Source of the DNA: Pseudomonas sp. 14P_8.1_Bac3
GTDB lineage: Bacteria; Pseudomonadota; Gammaproteobacteria; Pseudomonadales; Pseudomonadaceae
Reading direction: 5' to 3'
Length of the DNA stretch: 64,000 nt
Assembly (NCBI RefSeq): GCF_025466085.1
Contig: NZ_JANLOD010000001.1
Location: forward strand, 1 to 64,000
The notes under the pieces were generated by a model. That model saw only the letters and a list, made by a program, of their open reading frames with translations. It was not told the origin of the DNA and did no database searches. The number at the start of each line of letters is the position of its first letter. The first letter of the stretch is position 1. This document shows, piece by piece, positions 35,707-44,462 of this stretch. The translations under genes were made by a program, and so were the position numbers.

Positions 35707-37722
35707 ATGTTCACTCTAGAAAGCAGCACGCGATTCACCCTGCAGATCCCCACCGTTCACCACGACTTCAAAGTCCTGAGTTTCAAGGGCACCGAAGCCA
35801 TCAGTGAGCTCTATGCCATTCGCGTCGACCTGGTCAGCGAAAACCCCAATGTCGATCTGGAAAGCCTGCTCAGCCTGCCGGCGTTCCTGCAATTCGGCTT
35901 CAATGGCGAAGGCCTGCATGGCCGCATCGAAGAGATGGTCGCGGGCCGCACTGGCAAGCGCCTGAGCCACTATCACCTGACGCTCGTACCGGCGCTGCAC
36001 TACTTGCAGTTCAGCTACAACCAACGGATTTTCCAGAACCTGACGGTGCCGCAGATCGTCACTCAAGTTCTGAAGCAGCATGGCCTGCAGATGGACGCAT
36101 TCACCTTCCATGTCCGCACCAGCGCCGAGCGCGAGTACTGCACGCAGTACGGGGAAAGCGACTTCGCGTTCATCCAGCGCCTGTGCGCCGAAGACGGCCT
36201 TGCCTGGCATCACCAGCATGCGCTTGAAGGGCATGTGCTGGTGTTCACCGAGGACCCGGTGTTTTTCCGCACGCTGGCCCCCACCGCTTTTCGACACGAC
36301 GCCGGCATGGTCGCCGAGCATCCGGTGGTGAAGCGTTTCGACCTGGGGTTCCGCACGCGCACCAGCACCGTCACACGCCGCGACTACGACTTTGAACGCC
36401 CGACCCGGCTGCTGGAAAGTCGCTTCAAAGCCGAGTTCCTTCCCGAGCTTGAGGACTATCGTTATCCGCTGCTGATGCAGACTGAAAAACAGGGCAAGCA
36501 GGGCGTGCGCCAGGCCCTGGAGCGACATCGCCGCGACTATCAGTTAGCCAAAGGTGAAAGCGACCAGCCGACGTTGCGCAGCGGTCATCTGTTCAAACTG
36601 ACGGAGCATCCGCGCAAAGCGTGCAATGACCAGTGGCTGCTCGTCCGTGTTAAGCACGAAGGCAAACAACCCCAATCGCTGGAGGAAGCAGGCAGCCAGG
36701 ACAGTCCCGCCGACGGCTTCACTCAGGGCTACCGCAACACCTTCACCGCGATGCCCGCTGACGTGTTTTACCGCCCGCCTCTGGCGCCTCGAAAAACGCT
36801 GCTGGTGTGCCAGACCGCTCGCGTCACGGGCCCGGCCGGCGAGGAGATCTACTGCGATGAATACGGTCGCGTGAAAGTCGAATTTCACTGGGACCGGACC
36901 GAGCGCAACAGCGAACACAGCAGCTGCTGGCTCCGGGTGGCCTCCCGCTGGGCGGGCGAGGGATTTGGTGCGGCGACCATTCCGCGTGTCGGCATGGAAG
37001 TGGTTGTGACGTTTGAGGAAGGCGATCCGGACCAGCCGCTGATCACCGGTTGCGTGGCCAACAAGGTCACGTCCGTTGCCCATCCACTGCCCCAGCACAA
37101 AACCCGAACGGTGCTGCGCAGCCAAAGCTCACCGCGCAGCGGCGGCTACAACGAGCTGTCGATTGAGGACCGAGCCGGGCAGGAAAAAATCTACCTGCGC
37201 GCCCAACGCGACCTCGAGCAATTGATCCTCAACGACAGCCACAGCGTGATCAAAAACGATCGCTTCGAGCAGGTAGACCGCAACAGCAACAGCCTGATCA
37301 CGGGCGAGGAACGCCACAAAACCCAAGGTACGCGCAGCACGCTGATCGGCGCAGATGAGCTGCTCACCATCAGTGGCAATAGCAGCACCACATCCGCACG
37401 CTCGCTGGTGATTCACGCCGCTCAACAGGCCCATCTCACCGCCACCCACGTGATTATCAATGGAGACGCCAGCCTGACGCTCACGGCGGGCGGTCACCAC
37501 CTAGTCATCAATGCGAGCGGGCTTTTCAGCAGCGTCCCCATCGTCGAAGGCGGCGCCCCGCTCGCAGCAATGCCACCGCTGCAGACGCCAGCGGGCGTTC
37601 CCGCTGCCGCTATCGCCAACCCCCTGTCTATCGTCGCCAGCGCCCGCCAGCAGGCAGCGGATTACTGCCCGCTTTGCGAGGCGTGTCACGCCGGCCAATG
37701 CACCCTTGGAGTCATCGCATGA
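35707..37722 (+). CDS. vgrG: T6SS spike protein VgrG
   Basis: VgrG trimers form the puncturing spike and carry effectors. The 671-aa protein has the phage late-control D (gp27-like) domain at about residues 10-310, the gp5-like OB fold (EYGRVKVEFHWDR ... RVASRWAGEGFGAATIPRVGMEVVVTF) at about 395-450, and the beta-helix stalk with RAGQEKIYLRAQRDLEQLI and QVDRNSNSLITG repeats. A short Ala/Pro-rich tail ends in a CPLCEACHAGQC cluster. No extra effector domain is fused. The ATG at 35707 follows AAGGACAAGCGT. Its stop overlaps the next start as ATGA. Confidence 0.96.
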   Translation: MFTLESSTRFTLQIPTVHHDFKVLSFKGTEAISELYAIRVDLVSENPNVDLESLLSLPAFLQFGFNGEGLHGRIEEMVAGRTGKRLSHYHLTLVPALHYLQFSYNQRIFQNLTVPQIVTQVLKQHGLQMDAFTFHVRTSAEREYCTQYGESDFAFIQRLCAEDGLAWHHQHALEGHVLVFTEDPVFFRTLAPTAFRHDAGMVAEHPVVKRFDLGFRTRTSTVTRRDYDFERPTRLLESRFKAEFLPELEDYRYPLLMQTEKQGKQGVRQALERHRRDYQLAKGESDQPTLRSGHLFKLTEHPRKACNDQWLLVRVKHEGKQPQSLEEAGSQDSPADGFTQGYRNTFTAMPADVFYRPPLAPRKTLLVCQTARVTGPAGEEIYCDEYGRVKVEFHWDRTERNSEHSSCWLRVASRWAGEGFGAATIPRVGMEVVVTFEEGDPDQPLITGCVANKVTSVAHPLPQHKTRTVLRSQSSPRSGGYNELSIEDRAGQEKIYLRAQRDLEQLILNDSHSVIKNDRFEQVDRNSNSLITGEERHKTQGTRSTLIGADELLTISGNSSTTSARSLVIHAAQQAHLTATHVIINGDASLTLTAGGHHLVINASGLFSSVPIVEGGAPLAAMPPLQTPAGVPAAAIANPLSIVASARQQAADYCPLCEACHAGQCTLGVIA

Positions 37723-38567
37723 ATACACTTGAACAATGGCTGCTCGAACAATCCCAGAGCGGAAAGCACCTTTTCCTGATGCTCGATAGTGACGGCCAGT
37801 TCGACGAGCGCCGGGAGTTGACCAGGGAGCTCGGGGCTGATCAGTACCGCAGTCTGTACGCCGGCACGACGGCTAACTCGATGGCGCAAACGGGCCCTTT
37901 TCTTTTCCGGATCGGCAACGTCAGGCATCCCGTCATTCAGGCATTGCTGAATGCGCCCGAGCGTCATTGGGGCTGGCTGGCGAGCGCCACCCAATCCGAC
38001 CTTGATGGGCTGGCCAGCCATTGGCGCGAGCGGCTGGTCGTCGGTCATCGCCCGAGTCAGGCGGTGTATCGCTTCCACGACAACCGTGTACTGGGACGCG
38101 CGCTCGCCCATCTGCAAGACGAACAGTACGCCGATTATCTGGGGCCGATCACCAGTGTCTGTTACTGGCACGAAGGGCAGTGGACCGTCACCGACAACCC
38201 GGATCCCGGCGAACATCCACTGCCAGCCGATCCGGCCTGGCTGAACACCCCTACGCCGGACATCGTCTACGCGAACGTGCAGTTCGATAACACCCGCCGG
38301 TACCTGGTCCGTGAGCACACCGAAGCCCTGGCTCGCCTCGCCGCGGACCGAGATGTCGATGACTGGCTGTGGGGCCTGATTCAACTGGCCCGGTTATGGG
38401 ACTGGCAACAACCCGAGCAGGTGCATTTTCTACTGACCCAGACGTTAAAGGCGCCGGGGTATCTGCCGCCCAGGTTTTGGGGGCCGAAAACCGGTGAAGA
38501 ACCGGCTGCGCATTTTGAGCGGGTGTATCAGCAGGTGTTGTATTGGCAAGGGTATGCACCCCTATGA
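37719..38567 (+). CDS. DUF4123 T6SS effector chaperone
   Basis: This 282-aa protein has the DUF4123 domain (about residues 18-140, FLMLDSDGQFDERRELTREL ... ADYLGPITSVCYW). DUF4123 proteins (Tap/TEC) bind a cognate effector and load it on VgrG. Position between vgrG and the lipase effector fits that role. It overlaps vgrG by ATGA and overlaps the following lipoprotein gene by ATGA, so its expression is coupled to both. Confidence 0.9.
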   Translation: MNTLEQWLLEQSQSGKHLFLMLDSDGQFDERRELTRELGADQYRSLYAGTTANSMAQTGPFLFRIGNVRHPVIQALLNAPERHWGWLASATQSDLDGLASHWRERLVVGHRPSQAVYRFHDNRVLGRALAHLQDEQYADYLGPITSVCYWHEGQWTVTDNPDPGEHPLPADPAWLNTPTPDIVYANVQFDNTRRYLVREHTEALARLAADRDVDDWLWGLIQLARLWDWQQPEQVHFLLTQTLKAPGYLPPRFWGPKTGEEPAAHFERVYQQVLYWQGYAPL

Positions 38568-39355
38568 CGCGGATCTTTGAGCGCCTGACCCTCGCCTGTT
38601 GTTTTGCCTTGATGGCGGGGTGTTCTGCGCTTGGGAAGTCGGACAGTTTCACCTTCGTCCCCGATTTCCCCCCTGACTTCAAGTATGAACTGACCGCGAG
38701 CTACGTGCCCGCCAAAGGGCAGACGTGCACCGTGCCGGGAGGGAAAGGTACGCAGCTCGGGTTCAACAAGGTCTACATGGAATACGAAGCGACTTCCGAG
38801 ATCCCGCTTTACCGAAAGGTGAGCGGGTGCCCGTTGGCATTGAATCATGTGGAAGTCGAGGTCACGGGCGTATTTGGTCCGAAACGAAGTGATAGAAGCA
38901 CTGACTATGCCGCCATTGCCGTGCGCCCAGCGTTGTTGGATCGGAATAAAGGCACGTTCAACGCGGATGGCGTAGGTGAGTTCTCCGGCAAATGCCAATG
39001 GTTTTTTCGCACCGTCGGCCCTGAGCGTTATGTCATAAAACTGCTCAGGTGCAAAAAAAATAACGCACAGGGGAGTGCCACCAAAGGCCGTCCCTTCACG
39101 GCTTACACGCTGGACCAACTACCGGGCAAAACTGTAAAGCTGAAAATCAAGATAGCGGATGAAGAACTGCCAGGCTGGGGGGACACTTGGGTCCAGGTCC
39201 CGGGAGGCTGGAAGCGCTGTTTGGGAAAAGGACTTCAAGATCAGCGTGGCTATTGCAATGGAAATTACAACGATTTCAGCACCTTCAAACTGGTGGATGG
39301 AAGGACCTGCACCATTTATCCAGGCTGCACGGAAGACAAGGACGACAACCCATGA
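38564..39355 (+). CDS. Lipoprotein, probable T6SS lipase immunity protein (copy 1)
   Basis: This 263-aa lipoprotein has a signal peptide and the lipobox LMAGC (Cys20), so it should be exported. The sequence contains several cysteine pairs and is a close paralogue of the next gene, with an 85-base identical block at 38901-38985. Neighbourhood between the chaperone and the lipase suggests it neutralises the lipase in the periplasm (Tli-type immunity). I do not recognise a named domain. The ATG overlaps the preceding stop; the 5' part lies in the overlap TATGA at 38564. Confidence 0.7.
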   Translation: MTRIFERLTLACCFALMAGCSALGKSDSFTFVPDFPPDFKYELTASYVPAKGQTCTVPGGKGTQLGFNKVYMEYEATSEIPLYRKVSGCPLALNHVEVEVTGVFGPKRSDRSTDYAAIAVRPALLDRNKGTFNADGVGEFSGKCQWFFRTVGPERYVIKLLRCKKNNAQGSATKGRPFTAYTLDQLPGKTVKLKIKIADEELPGWGDTWVQVPGGWKRCLGKGLQDQRGYCNGNYNDFSTFKLVDGRTCTIYPGCTEDKDDNP

Positions 39356-40188
39356 CCCATCAAAAACTTGGGCATTGGCGAGTAAATGTCCCGTTCATTA
39401 AACGAGTCATTCAAGGCCTGGCCCTCGGCAGTTGCCTGTCGCTGACAGTGGGCTGTTCCGCCCTTGGCAAGTCGGACAGCTTCACCTTTGCCCCCGAACT
39501 TCCGCCTGATTTCAAATACGAACTGAAGGCCATCTACCTGCCAGCCAAAGGCCAAACGTGCACCCTGGCGGGAGGCAGAAATGCTCAGCTCGGCTTTAAC
39601 AAGCTCGATATGAAATATGAAACGGCTTCTGAGATTGAGCTCTATAGGAAGGTCGAGAACTGCCTCGTGGCGCTGAATCTGGTGGAGATCAAGATCACCG
39701 GAATCTTTGGCCCGAAACTCGGCAATAGAAGCTCTGACTATGCCGCCATTGCCGTGCGCCCAGCGTTGTTGGATCGGAATAAAGGCACGTTCAACGCGGA
39801 TGGCGTAGGTGAGTTCTCTGGTAAATGCCAATGGTTCTTCCGCACGGTCGGTCCGAAGCGTTACCTCATAAAACTCCTCACATGCAAAAAACTCGATGTG
39901 CAGGGCAAAGTCACCAAAGGCCGTCCCTTCACGGCATACACGCTGGACCAGTTACCTGGCAAAACCGTAAGGCTGAAAATCAAACTGGCTGAGGAGGAAC
40001 TACCTGCGATTGGTGACACTTGGGTGAAAGTGCCCGACGGATGGAAACGCTGCATGGGCGAAAACTTTGCAGACCAATACGCGTTTTGTTACGGCAATTA
40101 CAAGGATTTCAGCACCTTCAAGATGGTGGATGAACGGATTTGCACCATTTACCCAGGCTGCGCTGAAAACAAGGAGGAGACGCCGTGA
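39352..40188 (+). CDS. Lipoprotein, probable T6SS lipase immunity protein (copy 2)
   Basis: This 278-aa paralogue of copy 1 shares the CSALGKSDSFTF block straight after the lipidated Cys35 (lipobox LTVGC) and the CQWFFRTVGP segment. Its signal peptide is about 15 residues longer than in copy 1. It overlaps copy 1 by ATGA and overlaps the lipase gene by GTGA. Tandem immunity copies often protect against variants of one effector or reflect recent duplication. Function is inferred from position and signal peptide, not from a recognised domain. Confidence 0.7.
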   Translation: MTHQKLGHWRVNVPFIKRVIQGLALGSCLSLTVGCSALGKSDSFTFAPELPPDFKYELKAIYLPAKGQTCTLAGGRNAQLGFNKLDMKYETASEIELYRKVENCLVALNLVEIKITGIFGPKLGNRSSDYAAIAVRPALLDRNKGTFNADGVGEFSGKCQWFFRTVGPKRYLIKLLTCKKLDVQGKVTKGRPFTAYTLDQLPGKTVRLKIKLAEEELPAIGDTWVKVPDGWKRCMGENFADQYAFCYGNYKDFSTFKMVDERICTIYPGCAENKEETP

Positions 40189-42527
40189 GTATTAAATCTT
40201 TAGTGGCGAGTGATGTGCCATTTATGGGGGGCAGCATCCATGCCTGCCCTTTGAGGGGGCATTCGACCAGTTTTCAGTTAGTGGATGAATTTGGTGATGG
40301 CAAGTCTTATGCCGGTTTAACTTTCGAGGTTACTGATTACGAGGATACGGTTTACACCGGAAAGCTAGATGGAACCGGGACGGGAAAGGTGGACAACCAC
40401 TTCTGTGGCCCGGTATTGCTAAAGCTGAGTCAGCCATATCAAGGTAGCGAGAGAACATACACGTTCTTAAGCGAACGACCGAATTACCCCCTCCCCATCA
40501 CCGAACTACAAGTCCGCGCCGAAAAAACCCGTTTTTTCGACAAGTCAGGCTTACGCACTCTGGCAAATCCGGCAAAAAACCTCGCTGATCCTGATGCCTA
40601 TTACCAGGTTGAAGTGAGCGAACTGGTCCAGCATGTCGCGCATTTGCCGCCCTTGGTCTCGCGTAGCGCCCCACCCAACACGGTGTTGCACAAGCTGTTT
40701 CGCCAGCCCGCCACAACCAGAGCATTCACGCCTCAAGATAAAGATGCCACGGATGTCGGAATGGGCGCTGTCATGACACCAGCGGACATGGGCATGTCCG
40801 ACCTGGGCTTCGCCCCGCCACCGCCACCGCGCAAGGCAAAAGGCATCGCCTTGCTGCCAAACAAACATCACGTGCTGGAAGTGCGTCCGATGAGAGCGCT
40901 GCGACCGATGTTGTCGACCAGCGATGAGTTCTGCGCGCTCAACCTTTATCAACTGGCCCTGATGTCGACGTTGAGTTACACCGACTTTGGACAAGACCCG
41001 AATACCCAGCCCGTCGAGACGGACAGCGTGACGTTTCCACTTCAGCCCAGCAGCGGCAACTGGTTCGGTCATGCCCTGCCGCAATTTGATGAGCTATGGC
41101 GAGTCGATGGCTCACAGACGGCGAAGTTCTACCCCTTGTATGAAGAGGTGCCCTACTCCAAACGTCTGGAAGTGGTGCCGTTCGATCCGCAGTTGTATCC
41201 CGAGGTCAATGATCCGGATTTGGGCGGCTTGCAGGAGCACCCGGCGAACGTGAACTTCCTGGATGATCGCAACAAAGAAAACAAGACCGACACACAAGCC
41301 TTCATCACCCATCACGATGAGTTGATTTTGATCAGTATCAGGGGAACCAGCGAGACATGGCCCGACGCCTGGCTTGATGCGGATGCCCACCAGGTCCCCT
41401 TCGAGGAAGGGGATGGCAAAGTACACAACGGGTTTTATCGGGCTGCGAAAGTGGCCTACACGTTTGCCGTGAGCTACATGGAAAAATTCTACAGCGGGCA
41501 AAAGCTGGTAATCACCGGGCACAGTCTTGGTGGTGCGGTAGCGCTGTTGCTGGCTGAAATGTTACGACGCGATGAACAATATTTTCCTGACATCGTGCTC
41601 TACACCTACGGCGCCCCCCGCGCCGCCGACTCGATCTTCATTGAGGCTGCAAAACCGCTCAAACATCACCGCATCGTGTTCCACAACGACCCCGTACCGA
41701 GCGTTCCGTCCACCTGGATGAACACGCCGTCTAACCGTATTCCGGTGTACTCCACCCAAGGGGTGGTACTCAGCCTTCACCCGGTGGGTGGTTTGGCGTT
41801 TTTTATAGGCGGGATCATCAATTTCACGGGTAACCCCTATGGGCATCACGGCCAGTTACGTCACTTCATGCCGGTTGAATTCGGCGAAGGTCACCGGTCC
41901 TCCATCCTCTGGGAACCGCGCTGCAGCACGATCAACGACCATGGTTATGCCCAGGCGCTGCAACAGACTGATGGTTTGCCAACGCGCGGCAATTTCCTGC
42001 GGCAGGTGATCGATAGAGGCAATCACTCGATGGTCGACAGCTACATTCCCGGCTGCTGGGCCAGCCTGCGCCGTTGGCAGGAAGCGCTGGAGCTCAGGCG
42101 CTCGCAGGTGACCTTCTACGAGTACCAGCGGGTCAGCGACGTCCTGACCAATGTCTCCGGACAACTCAGCGCACTGAGTGCAAAAATCCAGACTCAGCCG
42201 CGCATTCATGCCAATCCCCAGCGAGATGCCCAGGCGTTAAGGGATCTTGAAAAAGAAGTCAGGCTGATCGGGGAAACCAAGGCACGTCTGGAAACGCTGC
42301 ACAACCAGACGATCACCGAGGCCCAGGTGTATGGCAGCCATGCCGACCAACCGGAGCGGGTGCAGGAAAGCCTGGTGCGATGGAAGGCTCATCCGGAAAA
42401 TATCGCCAGGGAGCAACTGGCGATGATGCCGGCGCCTCCCGTAGACATTGACGCAGCGATTGCGGCTATCACCGGAGGGTACGTAGTGGGTGCGCCCATC
42501 GAACTGGATATTGATTCGATCATCTAG
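40185..42527 (+). CDS. T6SS class 3 lipase effector (Tle-type phospholipase)
   Basis: This 780-aa protein has a lipase class 3 fold in its middle (about residues 365-515). ITGHSLGGAVALLLAEML carries the nucleophile Ser447 in GxSxG. Asp502 (FHNDPVPSVP) and His614 (GNHSMVDSY) are the best candidates for the other triad members. Residues 1-110 form a polar N-terminal domain, followed by a Pro/Ala/Lys linker, and the C-terminus (about 690-780) is helical with coiled-coil character. There is no signal peptide, as expected for VgrG-borne delivery. By layout it resembles the Tle2 (TseL-like) family of phospholipase effectors. It starts with GTG overlapping the immunity stop. Confidence 0.82.
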   Translation: MSIKSLVASDVPFMGGSIHACPLRGHSTSFQLVDEFGDGKSYAGLTFEVTDYEDTVYTGKLDGTGTGKVDNHFCGPVLLKLSQPYQGSERTYTFLSERPNYPLPITELQVRAEKTRFFDKSGLRTLANPAKNLADPDAYYQVEVSELVQHVAHLPPLVSRSAPPNTVLHKLFRQPATTRAFTPQDKDATDVGMGAVMTPADMGMSDLGFAPPPPPRKAKGIALLPNKHHVLEVRPMRALRPMLSTSDEFCALNLYQLALMSTLSYTDFGQDPNTQPVETDSVTFPLQPSSGNWFGHALPQFDELWRVDGSQTAKFYPLYEEVPYSKRLEVVPFDPQLYPEVNDPDLGGLQEHPANVNFLDDRNKENKTDTQAFITHHDELILISIRGTSETWPDAWLDADAHQVPFEEGDGKVHNGFYRAAKVAYTFAVSYMEKFYSGQKLVITGHSLGGAVALLLAEMLRRDEQYFPDIVLYTYGAPRAADSIFIEAAKPLKHHRIVFHNDPVPSVPSTWMNTPSNRIPVYSTQGVVLSLHPVGGLAFFIGGIINFTGNPYGHHGQLRHFMPVEFGEGHRSSILWEPRCSTINDHGYAQALQQTDGLPTRGNFLRQVIDRGNHSMVDSYIPGCWASLRRWQEALELRRSQVTFYEYQRVSDVLTNVSGQLSALSAKIQTQPRIHANPQRDAQALRDLEKEVRLIGETKARLETLHNQTITEAQVYGSHADQPERVQESLVRWKAHPENIAREQLAMMPAPPVDIDAAIAAITGGYVVGAPIELDIDSII

Positions 42528-42684
42528 GTGTGCTCCTACACGGCGCGCGATGGTTGTTTAAAAGGCTTCAGGGTTACTTCCCGAGAGCTACAACACCTTG
42601 CGTCGTTGCCTACAGCTACGCCAGAATCCGCCGGCTTGTGCGCCTTGGGGCCGGTCGGTAGTTTGATTCTCGTCACTGCTCATC
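42528..42684. other. Intergenic spacer after the lipase gene
   Basis: This gene-free stretch begins with a fragment resembling a REP arm (GCTCCTACACGGCGCGCGATGG at about 42532) and otherwise shows no promoter, hairpin with T-run or coding feature that I can support. It leads into the structured leader of the next gene. Confidence 0.4.
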
Positions 42685-42893
42685 AGTGATCGGGTTTAGT
42701 CGCCCGTTGCTACCAAGTCGTACGATGCCCCTGTCAGTCAGGAATCTTGTTCCTGCACTTGATGGTGGCTGTGCGCAGGGCGCCCTCGGGCGCGCCGATT
42801 TCTTGGTTCGTCGGTCGACTAACCTGTGCACAGCCGCCTCCTTTTCGTTTAGTCGCGAACAGGTTGCGGCCTCACCTTTAGAGGTTAGAACCA
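42685..42893 (+). ncRNA. Structured C4-like RNA leader before the DUF6124-type gene
   Basis: The region has a short hairpin CAGGAATCTTGTTCCTG (42740-42756) followed by an 11-bp closing stem, GGTGGCTGTGC (42764-42774) with GCACAGCCGCC (42828-42838), that encloses a GCGCCCTCGGGCGC hairpin and a second imperfect hairpin. The 10-mer GTTTAGTCGC occurs at 42694-42703 and again at 42847-42856, flanking the structure. This three-way junction layout resembles the C4 antisense RNA family of phages and proteobacteria, and I recall similar leaders before DUF3077/DUF6124 genes in fluorescent pseudomonads. Function here is unknown. Confidence 0.5.
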
Positions 42894-43217
42894 ATGGTCA
42901 AGATCACTCCCGATCCACCGGATATCCATTCGGAACCTTCAAGCAAGCAAGAATCACAAAATCGCCGCGGTCACCTCTTCAGCGTCTGCCCCGACATCAA
43001 CACCGAAACCCTCCTCGCCAACGCCTCGGAAGATCTGCTGTCCATCAGCGCCATCGCGGCCGACCTCGCGGACGGTGTGGACGGTTCACGCCGCTCCAAA
43101 GCCCTGGCGCTCAACCGGATGGCCGACGGGGTGCATTTGTTGGTAGAGCGAGCGCTGGATCATCTGGATGAGCCGGAAATGGCGGCGATTTTGGCCAGGC
43201 AAAACCGAACCGGCTGA
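42894..43217 (+). CDS. DUF6124/DUF3077-like small protein
   Basis: This 107-aa protein begins with the KITPDPPD motif typical of a pseudomonad family of small proteins and continues with DTETLLANASEDLLSISAIA-type text (here CPDINTETLLANASEDLLSI) and a helical C-terminus. The function of the family is unknown. It is preceded by the C4-like structured leader, which may control its expression. A hairpin at 43233-43271 follows. The ATG is directly after GGTTAGAACCA; no strong ribosome-binding site other than TAGAGG is seen. Confidence 0.75.
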   Translation: MVKITPDPPDIHSEPSSKQESQNRRGHLFSVCPDINTETLLANASEDLLSISAIAADLADGVDGSRRSKALALNRMADGVHLLVERALDHLDEPEMAAILARQNRTG

Positions 43218-43232
43218 CTCGCCAAGCGGTAA

Positions 43233-43271
43233 ACAGCCCCGATCGGTGACCAGTGCGGCCGTCGGGGCTGT
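43233..43271 (+). terminator. 10-bp hairpin after the DUF6124-like gene
   Basis: ACAGCCCCGA (43233-43242) pairs perfectly with TCGGGGCTGT (43262-43271). It lies 16 bases after the stop codon, but no T-run follows, so termination may be inefficient. Confidence 0.55.
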
Positions 43272-43561
43272 CTCGTCAAGATGCCAACCACACAGACGGG
43301 GACAAAAAACCAATACAGATATTTTCCCTGTTTCCTAAACCCCCGTAGGACCCGTCCGATTCAGCCCGATTGCCTTGAAGTACCTCTTTGCTTCGGTAAT
43401 GTTTTCTTTACCCTGTTCACTGCACCTTAACGTTCGTCCGCGTGGCTGGGTCACGGAAGACCGGAGTCCACGTTTTGATCCCTCTTGGTAACCACAATCA
43501 GAGTTTCACCCACAGGCAACACCGCCATTCAGGCACTTAACCCATTGCAAGGAGCACACCC
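43272..43561 (+). promoter_or_regulatory. Upstream region of hcp, no gene
   Basis: About 290 bases without a supportable gene separate the hairpin from hcp. The region must hold the hcp promoter. AAGGAG lies eight bases before the hcp ATG. I could not identify a clear sigma-54 or sigma-70 promoter. Confidence 0.4.
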
Positions 43562-44080
43562 ATGGCAACACCCGCGTACATGTCCATCACTGGCGAAAAA
43601 TAAAGGCTGATCACTGCCGGCGCCTTCACCGCCGACTCCGTTGGCAATAGCTACCAGGAAGGTCATGAAGACCAGGTCATGGTTCAGGCTTTCGAGCATG
43701 ACGTGATCATCCCGCGAGACCCGCAATCCGGCCAGCCAACCGGCCAGCGCATCCACAAACCGGTCGTGATCACCAAGGTCTACGACAAGTCTTCGCCGCT
43801 GCTGCAAGCGGCGTTGACGTCCGGGGAGCGCATGTCCGAGATCGTCATCCAGTGGTTCCGCACTTCGGCAAAAGGCACCCAGGAGCACTACTACACCACC
43901 AAACTGGAAGACGCGATCATCGTCGCCATCAACAACAGGATGCATAACTGCCAGGACCCGTCGAACTCGCACTTCACGCACCTGGAAGAAGTGCAGTTCA
44001 CCTACCGCAAGATCACCTGGACCCACGAAATATCCGGGACGTCGGGTTCCGATGACTGGCGCACCCCGATCACCGGCTAA
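43562..44080 (+). pseudogene. hcp: hcp with in-frame stop at codon 14 (T6SS tube protein)
   Basis: Read from ATG 43562 (AAGGAG upstream), the frame gives MATPAYMSITGEK, then TAA at 43601-43603, then RLITAGAFTADSVGNSYQEG and an intact Hcp body to GSDDWRTPITG. The stop replaces the Gln that I remember at this position (GxKQGLITAGAF) in HSI-II-type Hcp. Without the stop the product would be 172 aa, the normal length. The next in-frame ATG is at 43679 and would give 133 aa lacking the first beta-strands. The gene is therefore probably non-functional, unless the stop is read through or is a sequence error. Confidence 0.85.
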
Positions 44081-44110
44081 TCAGGCACACAGCACATTTC
44101 CGCCGGCCAC

Positions 44111-44150
44111 AAAAAATGGGCACCCGATTCGATCGGCGTGCCCATTTTTT
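44111..44150. terminator. Bidirectional terminator between hcp and hupB
   Basis: AAAAAATGGGCAC pairs with GTGCCCATTTTTT across a 14-base loop, with A-run and T-run on opposite ends, so it can terminate transcription from both hcp and the convergent hupB. Confidence 0.88.
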
Positions 44151-44186
44151 ATCCCGCTGCCTGTCTTCGCAGGCTGGGAGTACTGA

Positions 44187-44462
44187 TTACGGATTGACGC
44201 TGTCTTTCAACGATTTGCCTGGCTTGAATGCAACGGTGTTGCTGGCCTTGATTTTGACGGGCTCACCGGTTTGCGGGTTTTTGCCGGTGCGGGCACCGCG
44301 GTGGCGCTGCAGGAAGGTGCCGAAGCCGACCAGCGTCACACTGTCCTTGCGGTGCAGGGCGCCGGTGATTTCTTCGAGAACGGCGTTGAGAACGCGGTTG
44401 GCCTGCTCTTTGGTGAGATCTGCTTTTTCCGCAATTGCAGCGGCGAGTTCTGGTTTACGCAT
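44187..44462 (-). CDS. hupB: HU-family DNA-binding protein
   Basis: HU is a nucleoid-associated protein that bends DNA without sequence specificity. The 91-aa product has the dimerisation helices in residues 1-45 and the DNA-binding arm GFGTFLQRHRGARTGKNPQTGEPVKI at 47-72, where the PQTG turn carries the intercalating proline. The length is standard. Convergent to hcp through a shared terminator. The exact paralogue name among the HU proteins of pseudomonads is not certain. Confidence 0.93.
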   Translation of the reverse strand: MRKPELAAAIAEKADLTKEQANRVLNAVLEEITGALHRKDSVTLVGFGTFLQRHRGARTGKNPQTGEPVKIKASNTVAFKPGKSLKDSVNP

